64,000 nucleotides of DNA from Macrotrachela quadricornifera (taxonomy: Eukaryota > Rotifera > Eurotatoria > Philodinida > Philodinidae): contig JAJEKB010021088.1 of the NCBI GenBank assembly GCA_022393335.1, positions 829,151 through 893,150 on the forward strand. The letters run 5' to 3'. Positions within the stretch are counted from its first letter, which is position 1. Every line of letters begins with the position of its first letter. Under the pieces are notes generated by a model that did not search any database, was not told the origin of the DNA, and was given only the letters and a program-made list of their open reading frames with translations. This document shows, piece by piece, positions 1 to 11,857 of this stretch. Made by a program: the position numbers and the translations under genes.

Positions 1-923
1 TCCTATTCCATTAGAATCACCCTTGAGAGCACGCTTACACAAATATTCTCGCGTTTTTCATACTCTTTATTATATAAATCAGAATTTCAATCTAATATCG
101 CTATTTACTTGTATGTGAGAACATACATCTGACTATTTTCTACAGTTAAAAATTACATGAGTATAATTATTGAAGAAGTAACCTGATCCTTGATGCACTT
201 TTGACTTTATCTTTTAGGTATAGGTGTGAAATGATCAATGCGTGTCATAAGAAAGTAGCCTTTTTATCACCAGAACCATGACAAACACTAATATATCAAA
301 ATCTTAAATCTCCTCAAAACATAAATATTTAGTTGGTTATCTTGACGTTATCCTATAATGTTTAGACCTATTGTGATAATAGGCATATAATTTACTAAAA
401 AGATAGTCAAAGATCTATTTTTATTTAACTTATTAATAAAATCAGTACTGATCATGATTTGCAAAATAACTACAATGACATACAGAGCGAAGGAGAGAAG
501 AGAAATAGGCGATCGATATCTGTTTCACATTGGCTACTAGTTTTAGACAGGTAGTGTTTGAACAATAGAGACTGTACCGAAAACATTTTTAAAAGTGACT
601 TTAACAAACTTCGAAATTTGCGAGAAAGTATTATTGAAAAAACAAAAATACACACTGTCAACATTGATCGAATGTTACCATCGCTTTCGCAAACAAAAAC
701 GATGAGTGAATGAGGATGTGCGTTTTGAATGTAAAGTTTTACACTTATATCCTCTCGATGGCATTCTAACCATGATCTCAAAGTAAACCTAGAATTTTTC
801 ATATGACGTTGTTTTATATCATAAAGAATATATAGGATTTATTTTATCTTGATGGAATAAAAAAAACTGAACGAGTACAATGTGTGAATATAGTGTCAAA
901 GTTTTAATATTTCGGTTGGATAA
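1..923. other. Intergenic, no gene seen
   Basis: This AT-rich stretch shows no supported gene. A 110-codon open frame on the minus strand (470-802) has no recognisable domain and an irregular composition. It was judged a chance frame. Confidence 0.5.
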
Positions 924-1426
924 CTACTTTCCTATCTCTTTACATAGTGCAGGTGCATTTATTTCAATTTGTTTTTGTACTTTCTCGAAAACTTCTTTGT
1001 CTTTCTTGTCGCGTCCAAGTAGGAACAAATTGAACACCGGCCGCATCGCTCTGTTCAATAGTTTGTAAAAATTTTTCTCTCCTTCTTCGTACGGCTTTTT
1101 AAGATATGGACAATTCTCTAGTGATTTGAGTGTCAGAAGGCCGAATATGTAGTCAATACTGTTGCGAAGCTCTGGATTAAGGCGTTCATAAACTCGATAG
1201 AATTCTTGTTTCAGATTTGGATCAAGTTTGTTGACAGATATTTCCATTACTTCTTTTACAGGAAGATCTTGTATACCTATTTTTGTTGCCGAAGTTGATC
1301 CACTGCGTTTCGAAATTTATCTTCTGTCATGAAAAGATCATTATTGTCAGGAAGAAAATGACCATCAATTTTGACCACATCATGAAAAGCCAATGCTGCA
1401 CAGATGATCAAATAGAAGAAAATCAT
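924..1426 (-). pseudogene. Small secreted helical protein, frameshifted
   Basis: An ATG at 1426 opens a good signal peptide (MIFFYLIICAALAF) followed by a charged region ending in DQLRQQK and a stop. The rest, from IGIQDLPVKEV to the C-terminal CKEIGK, continues one frame over to a stop at 924. One added base in the A5 run (plus-strand T5 at 1280-1284) would join both halves into a protein of about 165 aa. What is seen: a signal peptide, a mostly helical charged body and two late cysteines. No family is recognised. The intact frames on both sides suggest either a recent lesion or a homopolymer base-call error. The ATG was chosen because it directly precedes the hydrophobic leader. Confidence 0.6.
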
Positions 1427-3493
1427 TTTTCGTAGTAGATTTTCCGAAAAGATGTACTGTATGTATGTATGTATATATGTACGAATTCATCAGTATATTT
1501 ATCTATCGATTGTTTTGCCTAGAGCACTAAATAATCATCAATTAGATTTCTATAAAAATTTGTTTGCTGATGCTCGTAAAGTGAAGAACAATAATTATCC
1601 TAAGATAAGTACACTCAGAGAATATGAACAGCATAGATATTTTTTTTAAGATATATAAATCATCACTCTGAAATATTCATATCTAATCTTAAATTAGGAA
1701 TCAAGACGAAATGTCTGAATAGATTTTTGTATAAAAGATCTCATGTAATTGCAATCTGCATGATTATACTTATTTGTGATTTTTTTTCTTTCTGTTTTGA
1801 CTTCCAACGATCCAAAGCCTGGTCTGGATACTACTTGACCAAAGTAGGTCCCTCCTTAGATCTCAGCCAATATACGATTTTGTGGGTCTGAAAACTTGCA
1901 TGTACATAATTCTTGAAGATTGCGGATCAGCAACACAATCCGCGCCTCAAATGTACGAGACATAAGAGAGGTATAATATATGTTGTCCGTCATGATTATG
2001 GATTTCATATCTTTAAAATATGAAAATTTTATGAACCGTACCCACATGACAAAATATTATGCATCAAATTTAATAGACGGAAATATCATTTCTCCACACG
2101 TCGAAATAATGTTTTTTCAAAAAGATGTACAACTTATATGTGATGAAAGTTGTATCACTTATTATTACTTTTTTTACGGTATATTGGAATTTCTGTTCAA
2201 TTAAATACTTCGGTCATACAAAAAGTTCTGAGATTTTTTAAAAAAAACATAAAAGAAAGAGAAAGTTCAGATTTTATTTTTTAAATGTTTGTTGTGTAGG
2301 TTACAAAACTTGAGATGTTGGCGAACAAATATTATGTTAAGATTATATACTGCCCTAAATATCATTGTGAGTTAAACCTAATTGTGGGTTTTTAGTTCAA
2401 TCGAAAGCCACTCGTTCGTTCACGTATAGATCAAAGTTTTGAAGAAATGACAAAATTAATCGTGGATTCTCATATACATTTTGTCAAACGAAATATTGCA
2501 TTAAAATTATTTCACCGGTTTTGGTGTTCAATCGAAGTATATTCTCAAGGTCAAACATATGCTAGTGTGTTAAAACTATTCTTCAGTTAATTTTGCAAAA
2601 TATCAGTTCAATCACATCGCAGAATACCACATAAAAACATTCACGGAAATTAATGAATACATTTTCCCCATTTTCAGTACTTTTAATCTGCATGTCTCTC
2701 TTCATATTTTATAACCAAGCATAAAGAGTGATTAATCTATTCATCAAAGGTCGTCAAATATCGATTAATATCACAAAACTATGTTATTTTCGGGAAAGAT
2801 TTCCAAAGACCCATTGAAGATGCTCTGAAAATCTCGAGAATGTCTCCATTCAATTCACCATGAGTTTCTATCTATTTAAACAAATATTCAGTTAATTCGA
2901 ATAAAAAAGCTTGTCAGCGCAGCCCCTTTGGGGCTAAAATGTGGAACTCACATATTCTTATAAGCTAAGAGTTGTGTTACTTGAAATTTTTTATATTGTT
3001 ATTACTGTACATTGATAGATGTATATATGCAGCAAAGCTTTAGGTAAAAGAAAACGATGATAGACCATAGCAATCATTTATTATGTCGTGTCTACTATAA
3101 TGGGGAGATGTTTCCAATGGAAGTATGATGAATCAAAGAAGTTCTCTCTTAATAAGAATTTCTTAGTTTTCCTTGTAAAATGAAAAAGTTAATTATTAAA
3201 TATACTCTTCGTTTTGTTACCATTGAGATTATCTTCATGTTTCCCATTTCCTGATATTGTGGCCATGACGAAATCATATGACAAATGTTTTCAAGAGATT
3301 CATCTTTGTCTCAAAACTAATTACATTTGATATCAAGATTATAAAAGATGATCTTGACTATTTCTTTGTAAATATTTTGTAGTCTCTTTGAAGATTAACA
3401 TGTCTTTAAAGTAATTATTTATTTTAAAATATTAGTGTTTCGATATTCACTAAGATATAACCACATTGATACATGACAACGATCAAATCATCT
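1427..3493. other. Intergenic, no gene seen
   Basis: About 2 kb of AT-rich sequence. A short GTAT microsatellite lies near 1455-1480. Short open frames on both strands (for example 1856-2047 minus, 1980-2204 plus) overlap each other and have no protein-like features. No RNA gene was recognised. Confidence 0.5.
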
Positions 3494-4486
3494 TTAATGT
3501 TCAGGTGCAATGATATTACCAAAACGAATTGTTGTGATAAAATTCCATAATATCTTTCGAAAATGACGACTAGTTATAGTATAAATATAAAATGAACATA
3601 CTTTTTCAAAATAATAGATCATTAAAGTGACATTGAAAATTAAATTTTCCACTGAACGACGTACACTACTTTTACTTGTTGTCAATGTAAGTGTTGAATA
3701 CAATCGATATGCAAAAACAGGCAATGAACATAGAAGAGATAAAGACACTTGTACAAGTACTATACGTAATATACTTCGATCTGTTTTTTGATTGTTTCGT
3801 GGTTGTGTTGGTTGAGTAAAAGAAATTGCTAGTATTGCCTTTTGATTTTTCATTTGGCGAACATTTAAATAAATGTTTATACCAAAGTAAAATATCAGTA
3901 AAGGCGGTGCGAGAAATTGAATGAAAAAAAGAAGACTGGTATCAATAACAGTACATACTGTATTCTTAGCTGAGCAAGGTGCACCAGCCATGAAAAGACC
4001 TCCTTCAAAACAATAGAATATCTGTGCATAAGCAAGTGATATGCAAAATGTAATAATTAATATTATTCGACGAGTATTACGTAACGAACTCATTCTTCGT
4101 GTCAAAGCGTTTCTAGATGATGATAAATAACGATCCAAACAAGAACCAATCATGTACCAGATGACAAGACTAACTGAAACATTGGCTATATAAACTTGAA
4201 GCTTGCATAAAATGGAAATATAATAGAATGGAGTTATTTGAAAACCAATACCAATACGTGATAATATGGCTATATACATGAGTGGTATTGTAGCTAAAGT
4301 TGATGCAAATAGATAAGGTATGCATGGTGAGAAAGACCAATGAGCTGGATCAGTGAATACACATAAATTGAGTATTGTACCAATGCTACCAAATACAAGA
4401 TAAATAATACCACAAGAAGAAAGAATTTGATTTTTTATTGTATCAATTTGTATTGATTCAAAATTGATTGATGACGAATTATTCAT
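3494..4486 (-). CDS. Rhodopsin-like G-protein coupled receptor
   Basis: A single-exon gene for 330 aa with seven hydrophobic segments, placing it in the plasma membrane. Residues 1-8 (MNNSSSIN) carry possible N-glycosylation sites. TM1 contains GSIGTILNL with the conserved Asn near position 40. The DRY motif is intact at about 118-120 at the end of TM3 (CLDRYLSSS), and Cys94 is placed to bond with the second extracellular loop. The NPxxY motif of TM7 is absent; the end reads SFYIYTITSRHFRK, as in the divergent peptide-receptor-like GPCRs that bdelloids have in large numbers. The open frame extends upstream only through a TTG, so the ATG at 4486 is preferred. The ligand cannot be told; a neuropeptide or chemosensory role is inference. 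Confidence 0.85.
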   Translation of the reverse strand: MNNSSSINFESIQIDTIKNQILSSCGIIYLVFGSIGTILNLCVFTDPAHWSFSPCIPYLFASTLATIPLMYIAILSRIGIGFQITPFYYISILCKLQVYIANVSVSLVIWYMIGSCLDRYLSSSRNALTRRMSSLRNTRRIILIITFCISLAYAQIFYCFEGGLFMAGAPCSAKNTVCTVIDTSLLFFIQFLAPPLLIFYFGINIYLNVRQMKNQKAILAISFTQPTQPRNNQKTDRSILRIVLVQVSLSLLCSLPVFAYRLYSTLTLTTSKSSVRRSVENLIFNVTLMIYYFEKVCSFYIYTITSRHFRKILWNFITTIRFGNIIAPEH

Positions 4487-5231
4487 TCTGGTAATTTCAA
4501 TTTGAAATAGACTATTAATGTTAATAATTCTATACAAAAAATATATTTATCTAAACCTTAATAATTGAAACAATTTCGAACTGTACGATAGAGAATAAGT
4601 GAAAAGTGTTCTAATGTCAAACAAGAAATTTGTTTCCTTAATATTTAGTCAAAATCGAAAATAAATTTCTGTTTCAAGTATTATAATTGAGACAAAAAAA
4701 ATTATCTTTAATATTTTTGATCATTCTAATACATGAGTGCTGATTTGAGGTTTCTTCATTTATTTTCGAAGTAACTTCGAGCTCTTAAAATTTCATTTAT
4801 CTTAAGTTCAAATGTTTACGCTAGCACATGAAAGTCACTCAGATGTTTTATCTACATCTAAAAACAGTTCGTTGTCAGTTTCAATATATTCACTTTGGAA
4901 AGCTAAAATCATATACCTTCAGTGGTGGCGCGAAGAAGTCAAAGCAGAGAGGGGGCATCCTCTCCTGCATACTTTTATTCTTCAACATTTAGGCGAAGAT
5001 GATTAGAGAGTAGAGAAGTATACTTTGGAACAGTCGTCTCAAATTCTTCTATTTTTCTTGAAACTATATTTCAATGTTATTATTTTGTATCTTTGATATC
5101 GTTCTACATTAATAACTAAAAGACTTCTTGATTAAATAGTCATTTGTCTTTTAAGACTAAATAAAGTACTATGATTTTTTTTTTGATCACAATGAGCTTT
5201 ATTTAACATTCGCTCGTTGGCCACGTACATG
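4487..5231. other. Intergenic, no gene seen
   Basis: Upstream region of the receptor gene. It is AT-rich with no recognisable coding or RNA feature. A small purine-rich patch near 4920-4965 is unexplained. Confidence 0.45.
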
Positions 5232-5912
5232 TATAAAAATGGACACATTATGTCATCTGTTGCTAAGAGCGGTGTCTAGACTTTCATCTCTCTCTTGGTT
5301 TTCTTCTTTCTGGCTTCTCTATGAGAGGAAATCCTCAATTAACACATTCTCTCTTCTCTTCGTCTTTCATCTTATTCTATTTTCTGTTTCTGAAAAAACG
5401 ATGAGTACCGAGAAGATGAGATAGTTAGTTGAGGTTAAGCATCATAATAAACATTTTGTTAAAGCGAATGTTATTTATTCACCGAGTTTTATTAAAACAA
5501 ATATATTAAATAATTTTTACATCAAACACTTCGTCCATAATGCTAATCTTTGCTCAACTCTCAAGGAAACGCTAACAAATTTCGTTTTTAAGTTCTTGTT
5601 ACCTGAAATTATGAAAAATGCGTAACTATTTTTCTCTCTCTGTATTGATCTTTATGTGACGAAATATTTATTTTAATAAAATTCTATGAATAAATAACAT
5701 TCACTTTAACAAAATGTTTATTACGATGCTTAACCTCAACTAACTATCTCATCTTCTCGATACTCATCATTTTTTCAGAAGTAGAAAATAGAATAAGATC
5801 AAAGAAATCAAATTATCAAAGAACAAGAGAAGAATAGCAAGGGAGAGAGAGAGAGAGATAAAAGCCAAGACACCGCTCTAAACAACATATTATAATGTGC
5901 GCCATTTTTATG
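5232..5912. repeat. Foldback (inverted-repeat) element 1
   Basis: The left arm (about 5232-5481) and right arm (about 5686-5912) are imperfect inverted repeats. For example, the left GTTGAGGTTAAGCATCATAA near 5429 faces its reverse complement TACGATGCTTAACCTCAAC near 5731. The left AAAATGG..GAGCGGTGTCT faces AGACACCGCTC..CCATTTTT on the right. The loop is about 200 bp and noncoding. This is a likely nonautonomous foldback or MITE-type DNA element. Ends and target duplication could not be fixed by eye. Confidence 0.75.
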
Positions 5913-6609
5913 GTATCTTCGCGTTTCATCGACACTTTTCTGAAGAGAGTGAAAAAGAAGAACGACACTTTAAAGGATACAAACGAACATATATATATAT
6001 AGACGCGTACAAGAGAAAAAGAAAAATCCATTGTAATCAGTATACATTAAAACATATAAGAAAAAACTAAAATATAAAATAACCTGGCTTGTAGGAAAAC
6101 ATCTATATGAAATATTCCGACATATATTAGACAAATTTTTAGAAATAAAGAATAAATCTAATGCCTTTGTTTGTAGATCCATATATATTTGCTTATGCGG
6201 GTCACTGAACAACATATACCCACACCAAAATGTTTTCGATCATTGAAATAGCAAAGGAGAATACTGATTATTATATGATGATTTTCGTTATGTTTGTGTT
6301 ATTGTTGAATAAAATGTCGATGAAAAGGAAGAATTAACTAATTATTCTTAATTTGTCGATAAAACGGGACTAAATCCATTTTTATATATGTTTGAGGTCA
6401 ACAAGCGAATGCTCAAAAAGGCTCATTGCTGCATTGGTCGCTGTAACGATGAGGTTAATTGACATCGAATAGACAATTTTATCTTGTCAAGAACTTGTTC
6501 AACTGTCTTGATAAAATATCAGTATTTCTAATTGATTCTATGCTAATTATTGTAAAACTTAATTATTTTCTTATATAAACTTTTGCGTAAAAAAATTATG
6601 TGGATTCAA
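5913..6609. other. Spacer between foldback elements
   Basis: AT-rich. Short minus-strand open frames here look like chance products of low-complexity sequence. Nothing else is recognised. Confidence 0.4.
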
Positions 6610-7206
6610 ATGGCTTGTATCAGACTGTAAGTATGATCCTTATAGATCTTATAATTCAAGGAATGAAAAATTTTTTAAGCCAACCAACATCGTATTATGT
6701 AGTACTCTGTTCAGGCTAGGTTGAACTATAAATTTCATTAAAGTTCGTCAAGCCATTGAAAATCTATGATCAGTTTACCATAATGATAGATCTACAGAAA
6801 AACTCTGTGAAAGTTTCAAAAGCAAACATATATTCTATCGTCACTAAGAAAGTAAATAAATTTGCTTTAACTTTTGCTTCTCTGCAATCTTGACAATAAC
6901 TCAATATTCATCAGTATGATATTTTCTCCTAGTACCATATTTACTTTTGAAACTTTCAGAAAATAATGGACAACTATGAGAAAATATCGGCTAAACATTT
7001 CAAGTGGACCCATTAAACTTTCGCAGAGTTTTTCTGCATACAGATTATTATAGTAAAATGATCACAAATTTTCAATCATTTGATGACCTTTAATGAAATT
7101 TATATCTCACATAGCTGGAACAGAGTATTATACAATAAGATATTGATTGACTTAACAGTCCTATCCTTTCTCGAGTTATAAGATCCACAAAGATTATAAT
7201 TGCAAT
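6610..7206. repeat. Foldback element 2
   Basis: Arms at about 6620-6832 and 6993-7205 are inverted copies at roughly 70 percent identity by eye. The left arm's GAAAAACTCTGTGAAAGTTT pairs with AAACTTTCGCAGAGTTTTTC on the right. TATAAATTTCATTAAAGTTC pairs with CTTTAATGAAATTTATATC. The loop (about 6840-6990) repeats part of the arm again (CTTTTGAAACTTTC). No coding capacity. It is unlike element 1 in sequence. Confidence 0.7.
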
Positions 7207-8025
7207 CTACTATAACTCTATTCCTACAAAAGCAAATTTAACGTGAGTGAGACTTACGATCATTGTTTGTCATAGAGTATATGCCTACAGAATTTCAGCT
7301 GTCTAACTCTTAAAAATAGCTATAGTTTAGAGAAGTAAGAATCTTTGACTAGTCCTATACAGTTCATCTGAGTAGTGCCATATAGTATTTGTAGGAAAAA
7401 TATGAGGACTGACTTTTATTTGCTCTGTAATCGCGATGATTCTATCTACTCATGACTTTTTAAAAAACGTATGACAGAAAATCATTTTTTTTCCTTAATA
7501 AAGGATTTTGTTGCTGCGTAGTTTTTATATCAAAGATATTCAACCGTAATGAAAGTGTACTATTATTACTTTTAAAATTAAAAAACTAATTTATAAATAC
7601 CTTGATCTCTTCCTCTATTAGTAACATCTTCACATATCTCCTATTTCTTGATATTTTGACTATGACAAGTTTCTATTTGCGAACTTTCTCAAGAACACTC
7701 ATCTTTCTCGCAAGAATATCTACTTTTTCACCTTAGAAATAGTTATCGCTGTTTCTAATTAATATGTCATCTAAAGATATAAAAATACTTAGAAACATAT
7801 TCGCATTATCATAATAAAATGCATTGAAAAAGAAGCAAAAATGATAATACAAAAAAATGCTCGATAAAATCACATTTGATGTATTTTATAAAAATTGTTT
7901 TAGACCAAATTGAAGATATTGGTTTTGCAACCGAATATGTTTTCTATTGTAGTAATAAGAAAATAAAAGATCACGATTAAAAGTTGGAAAATTACTTTTT
8001 ATTTTGGAATTGTTAGTTGGTCGAC
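7207..8025. other. Intergenic, no gene seen
   Basis: AT-rich, with no supported feature. Confidence 0.4.
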
Positions 8026-8640
8026 TAATATAACAGGTGGCCCAAAATAAATGAAAGTCTTTGTATTTTAGAGATTTCTTCCTTATTTTCTCTTATGATA
8101 AAAAAATTTTTCTTACTAAAAAATGAACCTTGAAATTTTCCACAAAACCATATACTTTCAAAATATTAAAAAAAATAAAAAGAAATATCGAATAAAATCC
8201 TTCACTTTCAAAATAATTAGTTACGCATAGTGAATGTCCATATTTTGTATTCCAGATTTTCATTACTTACTTCACTATATTAAAAAAAACGAAGCAAATG
8301 AAAAGATACAGCGTGGGAAGTTGTATAATTTACATAAGTCTGATTATTTAATAAATGCATTTGTTATTCTCAAAATCGGCTTTACTTCGAGCAATCAAAT
8401 TTTGCCTGCGTGGAAATGAATTCTTTTAAAGTGCATGATGAATCTGTTTTTTTTTCATCTTATTGTCTTATAATTGTTCTTAGTAAATTGTAGAGCTTTT
8501 CACGCTGTATCTTTTCGTTTGCTTCGTTTTTTTAATACAATGAAGTAAGTAATGAAAATCTGGAATACAAAATTTGGGCATTCACTGCGCGTAACTAATT
8601 AGTTTGAAAGTGAAGAATTTTAAGATGATAATAATTATTC
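8026..8640. repeat. Mariner-tipped foldback repeat, copy A
   Basis: The left end reads TA then ACAGGTGGCCCAAAATAAAT, a mariner-style terminus. It is followed by a region shared with copy B (57030-57575). The inner part is a foldback with arms at about 8199-8340 and 8480-8625. The left arm's AAAAAAACGAAGCAAATGAA faces CGTTTGCTTCGTTTTTTTAA on the right, and TTTTGTATTCCAGATTTTC faces its complement. Reverse-complemented, the loop also matches copy B. No coding capacity. The right tip was not located. Confidence 0.65.
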
Positions 8641-8867
8641 AGATTAATCATTATCTATTGAGCTTGTTTTCGTTTATATTGGAAATAAAACTGAACATCA
8701 ATCGAATTTCTTAGAGAAGTTAACCAACAAAGCAATTCTTATTGTGACATGTCTCTTTTATATCAACAATAAGAAAAGAGAAAGAGAAAATATTTATTCG
8801 CCTTATCTCATTATTATTTATCTATATTTATATCATCTTTTTCTTATATTTATTTCATTCTAAAGAT

Positions 8868-10305
8868 ATGACTTCGTTATATGATATAATAATAGTGGGA
8901 GGAGGTATCGTAGGATTAGGAGTTTTTCGTCAATTAACATTAAATGGTTATAAAAATGTTCTATTAGTGGATAAATCTTCCCAAATATTAACTGGTGCAA
9001 GTTCTGGTAATAGTGGAATATTACATACAGGATTTGATACAATACCACAAACATTAGAATCAAAATTAGTAAAACGTGGTTATGAATTATATCATACATT
9101 TGCTCAAGATATTCAATTACCAATTAAAAAGATTGGTGCTTATTTTATTGCATGGAAAACAGATGAATTAGAGATACTTAAACAAATTCTTGATGTTGCA
9201 CATCAAGTAAATCATTTACTTTTCTAAGATTTATAAATATAAGATTTTTATTCACTTTTAGAATGGTATAATTGATATAGAAGAAATATCATCTGCTACA
9301 TTATACGAACGTGAACCTCATTTACGTTCAAATGCTTTAAGTGCTTTATATATTCCAGATGAATGTATTGTTGATTCTCTTACATTACCATTAATTCTAT
9401 ATATACAAAGTAAATTATTAGGTGGATATGTACAAATGAATACAGAAATAATAGATGGAAAATATGATTCAGAAAATAATTATTGGATATTGAATAATGG
9501 ACAATTTAAAAGTAGAATAGTTATTAATTGTGCTGGATTATATGGTGATTATCTTGAACAAATTCGTATTCAACAACAAATTTCTTCCACATCTATATTT
9601 AATATTCAACCACGTATAGGACAATTTTCTGTTTATTCATCTTATACATCACAACCACCTATAAAATCAATTATTTTACCAATACCAACGAAATTTACTA
9701 AAGGTATTATTGTATATCCAAATTTATATAATCAAATAATTATTGGACCAACAGCTGAAACACAACATGATCGATGTCGAGCACCAATTAAATCTGATAT
9801 AAATAATAAATTATATGAGAAAGTAACTGAAATAATTCCAACATTTACAAAATTAAATTATCAACATATTGGTTCTTATGCAGGAATACGACCAGCTACC
9901 GAATACTCGGATTATCAAATACAATCATATAATGATTTACAATGGATATGTTGTGGTGGAATACGTTCAACTGGTTTAACATCATCATTAGCAATAGGAG
10001 AATATATTTGTGAAAAATTAAATGAAATGATTAATATAAAACATCAATTATCTTGTCAAGGTTATTCATTAGAAAGATATAAACATTCATTAGAACAATT
10101 AAAATCAATTTTTCATTTGACATCAATTGGTTTACAACCGAATATAATTGTAAATGAATCAAAAGTATTATCAACATCAACTGGTAATATACAATTAGGT
10201 GATAATATTAAATCATTAAATTTCAAAATTGATTGTGCAGGAGAAATTTTTGATATTTCACATTCATTATTAAAATTAGCATGGACAACAAAAACACTAG
10301 AGTAA
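8868..10305 (+). CDS. FAD-dependent oxidoreductase (DAO fold, GlpA/L2HGDH-like)
   Basis: Two exons (8868-9206 and 9262-10305) joined by a 55-bp GT..AG intron in phase 0 give 460 aa. Residues 6-20 form the Rossmann dinucleotide-binding strand and loop (DIIIVGGGIVGLG). GASSGNSGILHTGFD near 45-60 is the FAD-contact motif of the glycerol-3-phosphate dehydrogenase/L-2-hydroxyglutarate oxidase group. CCGGIRSTGLTSS near the C-terminus is the closing FAD motif. These enzymes oxidise a hydroxy acid or polyol with FAD; the exact substrate cannot be read from sequence. Length is normal and no targeting peptide is evident. The motif wording is closest to bacterial-type enzymes, so acquisition from bacteria followed by intron gain is plausible but unproven. 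Codon use is AT-rich like its neighbours. Confidence 0.85.
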
Positions 10306-11857
10306 AGTGTTTTTTTTGTTTAAATCGATCATACTGTAAACATTAATTGATCTAATTAACAGATTATCGATACTTTGAGAAAATATGTAACAAATTTCTT
10401 AACAGTTGTTTGTGTTCACATGATCATGCGTATCATCCTCAACTGTGAATTGGTTGACAATTGAATTTCGTTGTTTTTAACAGCTTGAAAAAAAAGCAAG
10501 TGTTCAATATATGTGAGATTGATTATTATCTTTTTTGTTTTTGATCAATATAGTTGATAAACATGAGAAAAATAAGTATATAAAATGGCCAAAAATTGCT
10601 TTAACATAATAAAATTTGATTTTCAGTTATACTGATAATAATTATTTGAAATAAAAGCTGAAAATGTAAATCTACTCTTTCATGCTCCATCAGATTTTCG
10701 CAAACGTGAAATTGATAAGAAAAATGTGTATCTTATGAATTTAGTATTAATATATGAAGAACAAAATAAATTAAATCATATGCCAAAAAACAAAATGTTA
10801 TCGGAATGACAAATGATTTTGTATACAGTTTTCGAACATTTTTTTTGAAATAATTAGTCATTTCTTTCTGGATAAAAAATAACTTTTCCAAAAAAGAACC
10901 AGCTATAAGCAATCAAATGTCGTTTCCAAAACATCATTTGGATCTCCGAAAAATAAGGCACATTGTCACCAATATGCGTTGCGTTTAAAAGCATTTTTAT
11001 ATAGAATCGATTGCGCGCGTTCACAATTGGGTTTAGTTAGATTTCCAGGAAAATCATTGAATATTATCATGTTATTCATAGAAATTGTCTTGTTTTGATT
11101 TCAACTACCCGACTTCATTTTTCTTGTTATCTCTTTACATTAAGAATTTCTCCTCAAGTATACACTCTTCATTTTAATTACATAATAATTCGATATAGTG
11201 TTCTCTTTATTTTAATTTGTTAATATTCAGTGTAAGACACATTTAGAAATACTTGCATATCGAATAAGTATTTGCAACACTTCAGTCAGAATCTTTTCAA
11301 ATTTCAATACTTTGGCAATTAAAAATACACTAAAATCAATCTTTTTGTCACGATCAATGTCGAACAAGAGAGATATTATTTTATATGATGATGTAATATG
11401 TGTTTTAAAAGTACACGAAATGATTCACACTCAAGCAATGTATCTTTATTCGTTTCAATAATATAAATTTCAGTGATATCTTAGAATATTCTAAGTTAAT
11501 CGTTTCATGACTTCTGAATGAATTCGATTTCACTTAACTATTATATAGAATTAGTAATGAATAAATTAATTATCGAAATGATTCTGGTAGAATCGTGCAA
11601 ATCTAATTCAGATAGACAGAAACAACAATAGTAAAGTGTAACATGGAAGAAGGCCCAAATATTTGTCATTACTTCTTTTATTTTGTAAAGACATACAATG
11701 ACAGACCATACAAGTTAGCATAAGCCTTGTATAAAAAACAGTTTAGGTATTTAGAAATAAACTATAGTATTAATTAAGGTAATCATTTTCAGAAGAGTCA
11801 GCATGGCGAAAATAAATTAAATAATTTAGCGATTAATTAAAATAACAATAATAAATA
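10306..11857. other. Intergenic, no gene seen
   Basis: Convergent 3' region between the oxidoreductase and the GH5 gene. AT-rich, with no recognisable gene, repeat or RNA. Confidence 0.45.

Noticed and set aside
470..802. 110-codon minus-strand open frame
   Set aside because: No motif, irregular composition and no splice context; likely chance.
1452..1480. GTAT/GTATAT run near the secreted gene
   Set aside because: Simple microsatellite; no further meaning visible.
5239..5424. 61-codon plus-strand frame in foldback element 1
   Set aside because: Lies wholly in a repeat arm and is disrupted in the opposite arm.
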